This document shows, one piece after another, positions 47,229 to 56,460 of a DNA stretch of 64,000 bases. A program made the translations under genes and the position numbers. The notes below the pieces were generated by a model, which did not search any database, was not told where the DNA came from, and was given only the letters and a program-made list of their open reading frames with translations. Origin of the DNA: Gluconacetobacter azotocaptans (GTDB lineage Bacteria; Pseudomonadota; Alphaproteobacteria; Acetobacterales; Acetobacteraceae); contig NZ_JABEQF010000002.1 in the NCBI RefSeq assembly GCF_014174355.1, forward strand, positions 1-64,000. Reading direction: 5' to 3'. Each line of letters begins with the position of its first letter. Position 1 is the stretch's first letter.

Positions 47229-48482
47229 TCAGTCCGTGCGGTCGCGCATCAGCATCGCCTCGGCCAGGACCATGGTCCCGCGGGCGGCGTCTTCCGGCGC
47301 GCACCATTCTTCGGGGTCGTGGCTGCGCCCGTCGCGGCAGGGGACGAAGATCATCGCCATCGGCGCCAGACGCGCGACGAAGGCAGCGTCATGTCCCGCG
47401 CCGGAGACCATGTGGCGGGCGGTGAAACCCTGTTCCCGCGCCGCCACCGCGACCAGCGCGACCAATGCCGGGTCGCAGGGCGTCGGGTGCGTGTCGGACT
47501 GGATGGCGAAGCGGGCAAGCGCCGTATGGCTGGATCGGGCAGCATCCGCGCAGGCGGCGCGGATCGCAGCGATCAGGCCTTCGGCGACAGGGCGTTCGGA
47601 GACGCGGATATCGACGACCAGCCGGGCCGAACGCGGGACCACGTTGGAGGCACCGGGGGACAGGTCCAGCACGCCGCAGGTGGCGGTGACATGGCCCGCG
47701 CCGCACCGCGCGAGCGCGCTGGCCCGCTCGTGAACGAAACCGACGATCGCGGCGGCGGGAACGGCGGCGTCGCACCGGCGATCCATCGGCGTGGTGCCCG
47801 CATGGTCGGCGCGGCCCGAGAAGACGATTTCCAGCCGCGTCACGCCCGCGATGGCGTCCACCACGCCGATCTGCACCTGTTCCTGTTCCAGGACGATGCC
47901 CTGCTCGATATGCAGTTCGAAGAAGGCGCGGATATCGGCGCGGCGCGGGGTGTCCAGCCGGGCGGGCACGCCCCCCATACGGGCAATGGCATCGGCCAGA
48001 CTCTCGCCCCAGGGCGCGCGCAGGGCGCGATGGTCCGCCGACAGCGCGCCGGTCATGGCGCGGCTGCCGATGCAGGACAGGCCGAAATCGCTGGGTTCCT
48101 CGGCCAGGAAATCAACGATCTCCAGGTCATGGCGCAGGTCGATCCCCGCATCACGAAAGGCCCGCGCGGCCTCGAGCGCGGCAAGGACACCCAGGATGCC
48201 GTCGAAGCGGCCCCCATCGGGCACGGTATCGGAATGCGAACCGCTCATCAGCGTGCCAAGGCCCGGAGATGTGCCCACGCGGCGGCCGATCAGGTTGCCG
48301 GCGTCGTCGATGCGGGGCGCCAGTCCGGCCGCGTGAAAACGCGCGGCAAGCCAGTCCCGGCCTTCGAGAAAGCGGGGCGAGAAGGACCGCCGTGTATAGG
48401 GACGACCGGGATCGGTCAGGGCGGCCAGGGAATCGATATCGGCCTGAAGCCGCTCGGTCCGGATATGAGTCCCGACGCTCAT
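47229..48482 (-). CDS. M20 amidohydrolase, probable N-carbamoyl-L-glutamate hydrolase
   Basis: 417 residues of the Zn-dependent hydantoinase/carbamoylase (AllC/HyuC) type. Metal ligands visible: GSHSDTVPDGG, FDGILG, AEEPSDFG, ELHIEQG and GAGHDAAF, and the substrate arginine region GVLDLSPGASNVVP. It hydrolyses an N-carbamoyl amino acid to the free acid, CO2 and ammonia; in the proposed route it would release L-glutamate. ATGA overlap with the hydantoinase gene. Allantoate hydrolase is the main alternative, but no other allantoin genes are near. Confidence 0.82.
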   Translation of the reverse strand: MSVGTHIRTERLQADIDSLAALTDPGRPYTRRSFSPRFLEGRDWLAARFHAAGLAPRIDDAGNLIGRRVGTSPGLGTLMSGSHSDTVPDGGRFDGILGVLAALEAARAFRDAGIDLRHDLEIVDFLAEEPSDFGLSCIGSRAMTGALSADHRALRAPWGESLADAIARMGGVPARLDTPRRADIRAFFELHIEQGIVLEQEQVQIGVVDAIAGVTRLEIVFSGRADHAGTTPMDRRCDAAVPAAAIVGFVHERASALARCGAGHVTATCGVLDLSPGASNVVPRSARLVVDIRVSERPVAEGLIAAIRAACADAARSSHTALARFAIQSDTHPTPCDPALVALVAVAAREQGFTARHMVSGAGHDAAFVARLAPMAMIFVPCRDGRSHDPEEWCAPEDAARGTMVLAEAMLMRDRTD

Positions 48483-49843
48483 TGCCGGCCCGAGGGCCGG
48501 TCCGGGCAGATGAAGCGGCCTGTTCCAGGTTCGGCCGAAACGCTCTGTCCGTCGAAAATCTGTTGCCCCCGCAGCCAGGTCGCGGCGATGCGCCAGTCGA
48601 GCTCACGCCCGGCATAGGGGCTCCAGTCGGCGAAGGCGTGCCCGCTGGCGGTGGGATCGTACTGCCGGCTCTCCCGCCGGGCGATGGTGATGTCCGCGTC
48701 CCGTCCGGGAGAAAGACCCCCCTTGCCGGCGGTCAGGCGGAAGAGGCGGGCCGGGTTTTCCGCCAGCAGCCGGGCGGCATTGCTCAGGCACAGGTCGCGG
48801 CGCGACAGTTCGGTCAGCAGAAGGGGGTAAAGCACCTCCAGCCCCGGGGCACCGGACGCGTTCTTCAGCATCACCGGGTCGGACTTGCGGGACTGGGACC
48901 AGGACACGTGATCGGTCGAGACGATCGTGACGTTGCCGGCGGCCAGGTGCGCCCAGATCCCTTCGACCTCGGCCCGGGGACGGATCGGCGGGTTGATCTT
49001 GGCCCGGCCGCCCAGCCGCGCGACATCGTGTTCCTCGTCCAGCACCAGGTAATGGATGCAGGCCTCGACGGTCGTATCGAAGCCCTGGCGGCGGTAGGAT
49101 TCGCACAGGGCATAGCCGCGCGCGACCGAGCAATGGACGACATGGGCCGAACAGCCGGTTCCGGCCGCGGTCTCGTAGATCTGCGCCATGGCCAGCGTTT
49201 CGGCCAGGGCCGGACGCGACAGGCCATGAGCGCGCCAGTCGGTGATGCCCGACCGGATGACGGCGTTGATCCGCGCACGGACCAGCTCGTCATCCTCGTT
49301 ATGGACGCCCGCGATCAGTCCGGTGCGGGCGACGGCCTCGAAACAGGCGGCCAGCAGGTCGGGCGGAATGCGTGGGAAGCGGACGGGATCCGTGCCGAAG
49401 GTCGAGAATTTGAAGCCGCAGGCCCCGGCCCGGGCCATGTCGGGGATGTGAAGGGGACCGTCATCCGGCGCGATCGTGCCCCACAGCGCGAAATCGACGC
49501 GAGCCTGTTCGCCGGCCTCGCGCGCCTTCTGCCGCAGTTTGTCCGCCGTGCTGACGAGGAATCCGTCGTCATAGGGCATGTCGGCGATGGTGGTGACCCC
49601 GCCCGCGGCGGCGGCGCGCGTGCTCCAGAGGAAATCCTCCTGCCCCTTCTGCGAGCGGGAATGCACCTGCGCGTCGATGGCGCCGGGCAGGATCAGCGCG
49701 TCACCGTGATCCTCGACGCGGCGGGCGGCGGGGGCGGTTCCCTGGCCCAGGCGGCTGATGCGGCCGTCATCGACCGCGACCCAGCCCTCCTCCAGCACCG
49801 CGCTGGTGGTGACGACGCGTCCCTGGAACAGCAGGTCATGCAT
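48479..49843 (-). CDS. Cyclic amidohydrolase, probable hydantoin-5-propionate hydrolase
   Basis: 454 residues of the hydantoinase/allantoinase/dihydroorotase family. DAQVHSRS (QxH in place of the common HxH, as in some dihydroorotase relatives), the carboxylated-lysine region GFKFSTFG, GVHNEDDEL, AHVVHCSVARG and the late aspartate STDHVSWS. It opens a cyclic ureide. In this operon it would turn hydantoin-5-propionate into N-carbamoylglutamate. ATG at 49843 with AGGAGAG, overlapping the lyase gene by 8 bp. Confidence 0.82.
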   Translation of the reverse strand: MHDLLFQGRVVTTSAVLEEGWVAVDDGRISRLGQGTAPAARRVEDHGDALILPGAIDAQVHSRSQKGQEDFLWSTRAAAAGGVTTIADMPYDDGFLVSTADKLRQKAREAGEQARVDFALWGTIAPDDGPLHIPDMARAGACGFKFSTFGTDPVRFPRIPPDLLAACFEAVARTGLIAGVHNEDDELVRARINAVIRSGITDWRAHGLSRPALAETLAMAQIYETAAGTGCSAHVVHCSVARGYALCESYRRQGFDTTVEACIHYLVLDEEHDVARLGGRAKINPPIRPRAEVEGIWAHLAAGNVTIVSTDHVSWSQSRKSDPVMLKNASGAPGLEVLYPLLLTELSRRDLCLSNAARLLAENPARLFRLTAGKGGLSPGRDADITIARRESRQYDPTASGHAFADWSPYAGRELDWRIAATWLRGQQIFDGQSVSAEPGTGRFICPDRPSGRQ

Positions 49844-51374
49844 GGGCGCTCTCCTGAAACGATGGCGGCGGGGGAAAACGGAATTCGGCCGGCGGGTCGG
49901 CGGTGAAACGGGCGGCGAAGCGGTCCAGGACGGCTTCCGTCCGGTGCACGGCATCCGAAACCGCGCCGCTGTCATCCAGAAGCGGCACGTCGCATTGCAG
50001 TTCGGTCAGCAGGGTTCCGGGACCGTCCGTGGGCCTGGCGCCGGACAGATGAATGGCCTGGCGGCCGGCCATGGCTTCCAGCGCGATCAGGGGCGAGAGC
50101 AACGTCGTCTGCAGGCCCAGCGCCCGGGCGACAGACGGCAGGTAGCTGGCTTCGTCCTCGAAACCGTTGGCGACGGGGATCTGGTAGAGCGAGGCCGGGG
50201 TGGATTCACGCAGGATGGCGGTCGTCAGGTCGGCGGCCAGCTTGGTGGCGGCGCCGAAGGCGACCTGCCGCCCGGGATCGAGGGTCAGGTTGCGCGGCAG
50301 GCCCGACAGATCCTCGCGGCACAGGGCGAGGATGCGGCCCAGCGCGCTGCGGGCGTAATGGCACAGCGCAATCACCAGCGCCTGGGCGTCCACGGCAAGG
50401 GCCAGCGGCAGCGAGGCGCCCGACGTCATCGCCCGCCCGTCCAGCAGGACCGGATTGTCATCCGCATGCGCCAGGCTGTGGGCGAGCGTGGCCTCGACAC
50501 GATCCAGCGCCACGACCAGCGCGCCCGCGATCTGCGGCATGCAGCGGAAACTCAGCGGATCCTGCAGATTGCGGCGCGGCGTCCAGTCGCCGGGGCGCGT
50601 CAGGCCCTGCAGGAAGCGGGCCACGCGGGATTCCGCCTCCATGCCGGTCTGGCGGGCGGTTTCCCACGGAATGCCGAAGGCGCCGAAGCCGGCGGCGCCC
50701 AGGACGAACACATGCAGCAGCAGCGGCAGGCGGGCGCGCAGGTCGGCCGTCACCAGCGCCACCCCCGCGACACCCAGCGCGTTGCTGGACAGCACGGACA
50801 TGACGTCCTTGGGGCCGGGCACCATGGGCCGCAGCCCGGACCGGGCGAGAAGAGTGGCGGCGGGCAGCGGTGTGCCCCCGTCAGGACCGAAGGCCACGCC
50901 TTCGCCCAGCAACGACGCGCCGATATGGCTCATCAACCCGACATCCGCGCAGCCGATCGACCCGTATTCGGGGACGGCGGGCGTGATCCCGGCATTGAGC
51001 AGGGCCGCCAGCGATTCGGCCAGATGGATGCCGGCACCGGTATGGCCGGTCAGCAGCGTATTAAGACGAGTCGCCATGGCGGCGCGAACCAGTCGCCGCG
51101 GCAGCCAGGCACCTGTGCCAAGCAGGTGGGAGCGCAGCAGGCGCAGCGCGTATTTCGGCCGGTCGTCATCCGCGACACCGCTGTCCTTGAAGGCGCCGAC
51201 CATGCTGGTGGTGCCGTAAATGCCGTCTCCCCGGCCCAACGCCTCGGAAAGTGCGTGTTCGCCCGCACGCATCCGCGCGATGCCGGCCCGTCCCAGCATG
51301 ACCGGCGCGCCGTCGGCGATGGCGGTCAGACCGGTCAGCGGCAGTGTCGTGCCGGTAAGGGTGATGGGAGTCAC
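49836..51374 (-). CDS. HutH-like lyase without MIO triad, probable ergothionase
   Basis: 512 residues of the aromatic amino acid lyase fold, GTG start overlapping the previous stop (GTGA). True histidine ammonia-lyases form the MIO cofactor from Ala-Ser-Gly in GSVGASGDLA; this protein reads GSIGCADVGL (138-147), so MIO cannot form. YGVNTGFG is replaced by YGTTSMVG (Tyr53 kept), and the DPYSLR tyrosine is Leu (DPLSFRCMPQ). Ergothionase eliminates trimethylamine from ergothioneine by acid/base chemistry and not by the MIO mechanism, which fits. Histidine ammonia-lyase is therefore an unlikely function. Confidence 0.75.
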   Translation of the reverse strand: MTPITLTGTTLPLTGLTAIADGAPVMLGRAGIARMRAGEHALSEALGRGDGIYGTTSMVGAFKDSGVADDDRPKYALRLLRSHLLGTGAWLPRRLVRAAMATRLNTLLTGHTGAGIHLAESLAALLNAGITPAVPEYGSIGCADVGLMSHIGASLLGEGVAFGPDGGTPLPAATLLARSGLRPMVPGPKDVMSVLSSNALGVAGVALVTADLRARLPLLLHVFVLGAAGFGAFGIPWETARQTGMEAESRVARFLQGLTRPGDWTPRRNLQDPLSFRCMPQIAGALVVALDRVEATLAHSLAHADDNPVLLDGRAMTSGASLPLALAVDAQALVIALCHYARSALGRILALCREDLSGLPRNLTLDPGRQVAFGAATKLAADLTTAILRESTPASLYQIPVANGFEDEASYLPSVARALGLQTTLLSPLIALEAMAGRQAIHLSGARPTDGPGTLLTELQCDVPLLDDSGAVSDAVHRTEAVLDRFAARFTADPPAEFRFPPPPSFQESAHA

Positions 51375-52738
51375 GACAGCGTTCCGCCCCTGGTTGCTGG
51401 CGCCAGTGTTTCATCCCCGGGCATCCGTACCGATATGCTTTCTGGTGCAGGCGATATAGATTTTTCTGCACGCGACAGCGCATGGCCATGACGGAACGGG
51501 GGCGACAGCAATGCCGCCAGGGCGGGAAGGGCTGCCAGCGCCACATACAGCGCGGCGCTGGGCACGCCATGCCAGGCGGTTCCGAGGCTGGCGAGCAGCG
51601 CCGGGGCGAAACCACCGAAGACCGACACGGCGGCGTTGTACGAAAGGGCAATGCCCGTCGCCCGGACCGCGGCGGGAAACAGGCCGGCGATGCCGAGGGG
51701 CGCCGCACCGACGAACAGGGCCACCAGGCCGCACAGGCCTGCCGCGACCGCGATCATGGCGGCTGTGCCGGGATCGGATTTCAGCACGCCGAGGATCGGC
51801 CCGGGCAGGACGATCAGCAGCAGGGTCGCGGCGATGAGCAGACGCCGCACGCCGATCCGGTCCGCCACGGCGCCCGCCGTCAACGAGCCGGCGACGAGGG
51901 CGATGTTGCCGGCAAGAGAGGCGACATAACTGGCATGGACGGTGACGCCGCTGAAGCGCTGGGCATAGAGCGGCAGGTAGATGACCAGCGCGTAGGGCGC
52001 CGCCCCCCACAGCAGGGACAATCCCAGCGCCGCGGCGAGGCTGCCCCGATGATGGCGGGCCAGGGTGCGCAGGATAGGGGGGCGGGCGGCAGCGGGCGGC
52101 TTCGGCGCCGCGTCGTTGCGGCGCAGAACGATGCCGAGCGGGATGATGGCCAGGCCGATGGCGAACGGCACCCGCCAGCCCCAGTGCGCCAGTTGCGCAT
52201 CGGTCAGCAGGGCGGTCAGGCTGGCCGCGACGGCCGCGCCGAGCATATTGGACAGCCCCATGGTCGCCTGAAGGAACGAGGCGGCGAAACCATGGCGCCC
52301 ACGGCCGGCACGTTCGACCAGGAAGGCTGCGGCCCCCCCGATCTCGCCGCCCGCCGAGATCCCCTGCAGCAGCCTTGCGAGGCACAGGACGAGAATGGAG
52401 ACGCGACCCGCCACGGCGTAGGGCGGGTCGAACAGGATCAGGGCGGTGCCGGCCCCCATCAGCAGGCAGGTCAGCATCAGCGCGGTGCCGCGCCCCCGCC
52501 GGTCGGCGAACTGCCCCAGAAGCAGGGCGCCGACGGGCCGGGCGACGGCGCCCAGGGCGAAGACCAGCAGGCTCTGGGCCAACTGCGACAGAGGGTCGCC
52601 CGGCGGCAGAAGCGCGCGGGCGATATAGGGCGCGAACAGGGCGTAGACCGAAAAATCGTACCATTCGAGCAGATTGCCGATACAGGCGGCAGCCACCTGC
52701 GTCTTTCCGGTCCGCTCCCCGGGCGCGCGCGATGTCAT
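51371..52738 (-). CDS. MHS-family MFS transporter
   Basis: 455 residues. TM1 signature ACIGNLLEWYDFSVYALF, loop GQFADRRGRG and LARLLQGISAGGEIGGAA mark the metabolite:H+ symporter family, which includes the betaine carrier ProP. It is coupled to the lyase gene (GTGA overlap), so it is the prime candidate for carrying ergothioneine, itself a betaine, across the inner membrane (inference). Confidence 0.87.
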   Translation of the reverse strand: MTSRAPGERTGKTQVAAACIGNLLEWYDFSVYALFAPYIARALLPPGDPLSQLAQSLLVFALGAVARPVGALLLGQFADRRGRGTALMLTCLLMGAGTALILFDPPYAVAGRVSILVLCLARLLQGISAGGEIGGAAAFLVERAGRGRHGFAASFLQATMGLSNMLGAAVAASLTALLTDAQLAHWGWRVPFAIGLAIIPLGIVLRRNDAAPKPPAAARPPILRTLARHHRGSLAAALGLSLLWGAAPYALVIYLPLYAQRFSGVTVHASYVASLAGNIALVAGSLTAGAVADRIGVRRLLIAATLLLIVLPGPILGVLKSDPGTAAMIAVAAGLCGLVALFVGAAPLGIAGLFPAAVRATGIALSYNAAVSVFGGFAPALLASLGTAWHGVPSAALYVALAALPALAALLSPPFRHGHALSRAEKSISPAPESISVRMPGDETLAPATRGGTLS

Positions 52739-52751
52739 GACAGCCCGACGA

Positions 52752-55103
52752 TCAGAAATCGGCGCTGACGGTGCCGAAGAACTGACGCGGCGCGCCCATC
52801 AGGAAGTAATTGAAGTCATTATTGACGAAATTGTTCCCCAGTTCGTTCGTCGTGGCGATGTAGGTCTTGTTGGTCAGATTGTAGATGTTGAAGCTGGCGG
52901 TCAGTCCCTTGAACGGGCCAACCTGCCCGAAATGATACCGCATGCCGAAATTCATCAGGAAATAGCCGGGCACATGCAGATCGTTGGTATAGGTCAGCTC
53001 GCGATGGGACAGGTAGGTCCCGTCCACATGCGTGTCGAAATTGCCGATACGGTAGGTGATGTTCCCCTTGTACATGAATTGCGGATAATTCGGCACCAGC
53101 TTGCCACGCGTCGGCTGGATGCCCGTCGCGGTCGCGACATTCTGGTCGTAGGTCGAATGGGCGTAGGAGAACGAGTTGTAGATCGACAATCCGTTGACCG
53201 GGCGCAGCGTCACGCTGGCTTCGGCGCCATTGGTCGTCACCCCGCCGACATTCTGCACGGCGGTGATCGGGTTGATGCCGGCACTGCTGGTGATGAGCTG
53301 CAGGCGGTTCGAGAAATTGATGCGGTACAGCGACGCCAGCGCGCTGATGAACGGCGAGGTGTAGCGATAGCCCCCTTCATAAACCCAGTCCGTCTCCGGC
53401 TTCAGCGTGTCCCGGGTCGCCTGGAAGTTGGCTTGCGAGGCCGTCCAGGGCGTGGCCGACACATTGGTGCCGTACCCGTCCAGCGGGAACGAACGCATAT
53501 TGTGCGACACATCGAAGAACAGTTCATGATGCGGCAGGAAGCGCCAGTTGGCCGACACCTGCGGCAGGAACGCGTTCGAGGCCTCCAGGTGCCCCTGCGC
53601 GATCCCCGTACCGTTGATGGCAAGATCCTGCGTCGGAACAGAGTTGCCCGAATTCACGATCATGGATTTGAACCCCGCGTTGACGGTCAGGTTCTTCGTG
53701 ATTTTGTAGGTGTCCTGAAGGTGGAAGACGAATGTCCTGGACGAGAAGGCTTCCTGCCAGGCCGTCGCGAAGACCTTGTCCGCCGGGAAGCCTGTCGTGG
53801 GGTTGCCCAGCGTGCCCTGGCCCAGCAGCGGCGCTTCCGAGAAATAGCGCCCTTCGGTGAAATTGCCGTATTCGTACCAGACGCCGGCATTGATCGCATG
53901 ACGCGCGACCTTCCAGGTCAGGGCGGTCTGGAACCCGCCGCGCGCGATGCCGGGTGTCTGTATGCGCTGGGACAGCGGCGCGCCGTTGGGCGAGGGCATG
54001 TACGGCGTCGTCCAGGTGCTGTAGCCGTTGTCGCCGTGGGCGTAGAGCGTCGTCTTCCAGTTCAGGGACGAAGTCAGGTTTTCATCGAGTGTAAGCCCGC
54101 CCAGATAATCGACGCGGTTGGCGGTCCCGGCATAATAGGCGGCGTCGAACGGATCGTTCGTCTTCTGCAGGGCCGCCGGATAGGTCCCCCCCGCCGCGTT
54201 GTAGGCCGCCGTGTAATCCGGATAGTAGTTCGCCAGGTTGGGACCGACCGTATGCAGCCAGTTGCTGGTCATGTCCTGGTAGTCGAATTGCTGGATCGAA
54301 CTCCAGTCAAAGAAGAGTTTCAGGGACGAGCCCCGCGCCAGCGGCTGGACGAACTTGGCGTTCACCTGGTCCGAATGGTCATAGCCGCCGCCTTTCCACA
54401 GATTGCCGTTCAGGCGGGCATAGGCGACGTAGAAGCGCGTGCCGCTGGCATTCAGATCGCCGCTTTCGAAACGTGCGTAGGTGCGCATGGTCGAATTGCT
54501 GCCGAAGGTCTGGCCGACCGTCCCGCCGCGCACATGGGACGGATCGAGGGACCGGATCTGGATGGCGCCGCCGAGATTGCTGGTCGAGGCAACGTCGATC
54601 GCGCCCGCGCCCTGCGAGACATCGACCCCGCCGACATCGTCCGAGATGATGGCGCGGGTGACGGCCAGGCCGTTGTAGTTGTTGAACTGCTGGTCGCCGA
54701 GGGGAATGTCGTCAAGTGTAAAGCCAAGCTGGGACTGGCTGAAACCACGCATGAACATCTGGCTGGAATATTCATAGGCGCCAAAGGGGTCGGCGGACTG
54801 ATAGAACACGCCCGGAAGCTGGCTCAGAACCCTCAGCGGCGAGGTTCCCGGGACACTCTGCTGCATCATGGCGCGGGTGATGCCGGTCATCTGGCGGGTG
54901 GAGCCATGGCCGAAGACGGTGATCGCCTCATTGCCCTCGCCCGACGCCCGGGGGCGCGGCTTCGTCGTCTTCGCCGCCGCCGGGGCGGGAGACGCGGCGG
55001 TGGAGCCGGCGGCGGCGGGGCTGGCAGAAGCGGCATGAAGCTGGGGCGCGACCGCGAGGCTGCCGAACATGGTCGAAAGCGCGAGAATCCGTCGTGATGT
55101 CAT
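52752..55103 (-). CDS. TonB-dependent outer-membrane receptor
   Basis: 783 residues. Signal peptide MTSRRILALSTMFGSLAVAPQLHA, an Ala/Pro-rich linker, a TonB-box-like NEAITVFG, then the plug domain (VLSQLPGVFYQSADPFGAYEY, IPLGDQQFNNYNGLAVTRAI) and a barrel full of aromatic-ended strands finishing in TVSADF with terminal Phe. AAGGAAT before the ATG. Between two carrier genes of the same operon, it should bring the operon's substrate through the outer membrane; a TonB route for ergothioneine is not known to me. Confidence 0.9.
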   Translation of the reverse strand: MTSRRILALSTMFGSLAVAPQLHAASASPAAAGSTAASPAPAAAKTTKPRPRASGEGNEAITVFGHGSTRQMTGITRAMMQQSVPGTSPLRVLSQLPGVFYQSADPFGAYEYSSQMFMRGFSQSQLGFTLDDIPLGDQQFNNYNGLAVTRAIISDDVGGVDVSQGAGAIDVASTSNLGGAIQIRSLDPSHVRGGTVGQTFGSNSTMRTYARFESGDLNASGTRFYVAYARLNGNLWKGGGYDHSDQVNAKFVQPLARGSSLKLFFDWSSIQQFDYQDMTSNWLHTVGPNLANYYPDYTAAYNAAGGTYPAALQKTNDPFDAAYYAGTANRVDYLGGLTLDENLTSSLNWKTTLYAHGDNGYSTWTTPYMPSPNGAPLSQRIQTPGIARGGFQTALTWKVARHAINAGVWYEYGNFTEGRYFSEAPLLGQGTLGNPTTGFPADKVFATAWQEAFSSRTFVFHLQDTYKITKNLTVNAGFKSMIVNSGNSVPTQDLAINGTGIAQGHLEASNAFLPQVSANWRFLPHHELFFDVSHNMRSFPLDGYGTNVSATPWTASQANFQATRDTLKPETDWVYEGGYRYTSPFISALASLYRINFSNRLQLITSSAGINPITAVQNVGGVTTNGAEASVTLRPVNGLSIYNSFSYAHSTYDQNVATATGIQPTRGKLVPNYPQFMYKGNITYRIGNFDTHVDGTYLSHRELTYTNDLHVPGYFLMNFGMRYHFGQVGPFKGLTASFNIYNLTNKTYIATTNELGNNFVNNDFNYFLMGAPRQFFGTVSADF

Positions 55104-55107
55104 CAGA

Positions 55108-56460
55108 TTATTCCTTGTTGCGTCCCGTGCCGCCGGGGGCTGGGCGCGGGGAATGGTCGATTGGGGTGGCGGCATGCGGGGCAGCGTCTGCGGGACGCAG
55201 GCCGAACTGATAAATCGCGACGGTGCCGAGCCCGATGGCGCCGGCGACGAGCATGGACGGCGTAAAGCTGCCGAACCGGTCGGCCAGCAGCCCGGTGACC
55301 GCGGGGGCCAGCGCGCCGCCGAACGAGCCACCGGTATTCTGGATCGCCTGCAGGGTGGCGACGCGGTGTTCGGCCGCGATCACTGTGCCGAGCATCCAGC
55401 CGCAGCTCATGGCCAGCCCGCCGGCGAACAGGGCGACGGCCATGAAGACGATCGTGACGGCCAACCCCGTATGCAGCGTGGTCAGGGCCGTCGCGACGGC
55501 GGCCACCAGCATGGCGAGGACGAGCGGCGTGCGGCAGGCATTGAGCGGGGTCACGCCCCGGGCGGCAAGGTGGTCCGCGACGAAGCCGCCCAGCACGCTT
55601 CCCGCGAAGCCGCAGAACTGGGGCAGGGCCGAGAGCAGACCGGCCTGATCGATCGTCAGATGGCGCGACGCCTGAAGCCAGGCGGGCATCCATGTGGCAT
55701 AGAGCCAGGTCAGATAGATCACCCCGGCGAATCCCGCCGTGACGATCCAGCTTGAACGTTGGCGAAGCAGATAGCCGAGATCTTGGCGCAGGGCCCGCGC
55801 GGTAACCGCCGCGACCGGCGCATCATATCCGGGCAGCGCGTCCCGGGCTTCGGCGGCAAGGGGCAGGTCCGTGGGGTCGCGGTAGAAACGGATCCAGACG
55901 AACGCCAGCACCAGACTGGCCGCGCCGATCGCGACCGACATGCCCCGCCAGCCCCACAGCATCATGATCGAGAGCAGCAGCGGCGGGGCAATGGCCGGGC
56001 CGAGCGCGGCCGAGCCGTTGAACAGGCCGATGGGCCGCCCCCGCTCCCGGGGCCGGAACCACCGCACGAGCGCGCGCGTGCCGGAGAGGAAGAGAGGCGT
56101 TTCGCCCAGGCCCAGCCCGATGCGCGCCAGGAACAGGCCCGGGATGCCATGCACCAGGCCGAAGGCCATCTGCGCGCAGGACCAGACGATCAGTCCTGCC
56201 CCCAGCAGGTGACGGCTGTCGAACCTGTCGGCCAGGAGGCCCATCGGGATCTGGCCGGCCAGATAGGCCCAGGCGAAGACCGACAGCAGCATGCCCATCT
56301 GCGTGTAGGACATGTGCATGTCGGCCATGACCGCCGTGCTGCTGATGGAAAGGGCGGCGCGATCGATATAGCTGACGCAGCCCGCCGCTATGAGCAGCAG
56401 GACCGTGATCCGGCGCCGGCGGCGCAGCGCGGCGGAAAGACCAGACACAAGGATGCTCAT
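55108..56460 (-). CDS. MFS transporter, ACS family
   Basis: 450 residues. TM1 AGCVSYIDRAALSISSTAV, then LLSVFAWAYLAGQIPMGLLADRF and LARIGLGLGETPLFL, similar to the carrier at 6060. ATGA overlap with the LysR gene upstream; 4 bp before the TonB receptor gene. A second carrier in one operon suggests either a second substrate or export of a product such as an organic anion. Confidence 0.87.
   Translation of the reverse strand: MSILVSGLSAALRRRRRITVLLLIAAGCVSYIDRAALSISSTAVMADMHMSYTQMGMLLSVFAWAYLAGQIPMGLLADRFDSRHLLGAGLIVWSCAQMAFGLVHGIPGLFLARIGLGLGETPLFLSGTRALVRWFRPRERGRPIGLFNGSAALGPAIAPPLLLSIMMLWGWRGMSVAIGAASLVLAFVWIRFYRDPTDLPLAAEARDALPGYDAPVAAVTARALRQDLGYLLRQRSSWIVTAGFAGVIYLTWLYATWMPAWLQASRHLTIDQAGLLSALPQFCGFAGSVLGGFVADHLAARGVTPLNACRTPLVLAMLVAAVATALTTLHTGLAVTIVFMAVALFAGGLAMSCGWMLGTVIAAEHRVATLQAIQNTGGSFGGALAPAVTGLLADRFGSFTPSMLVAGAIGLGTVAIYQFGLRPADAAPHAATPIDHSPRPAPGGTGRNKE

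Noticed and set aside
47229-49843. Allantoin degradation genes (allantoinase plus allantoate hydrolase)
   Set aside because: Both families fit on their own, but no uricase, ureidoglycolate or glyoxylate genes are near, while thiohydantoin and lyase genes flank them in the same operon.
44429-51374. A classical histidine utilisation (hut) operon
   Set aside because: No HutI, HutG or HutF gene is present, the HutH homologue lacks the MIO triad, and DUF917, hydantoinase and carbamoyl hydrolase genes fit another route.
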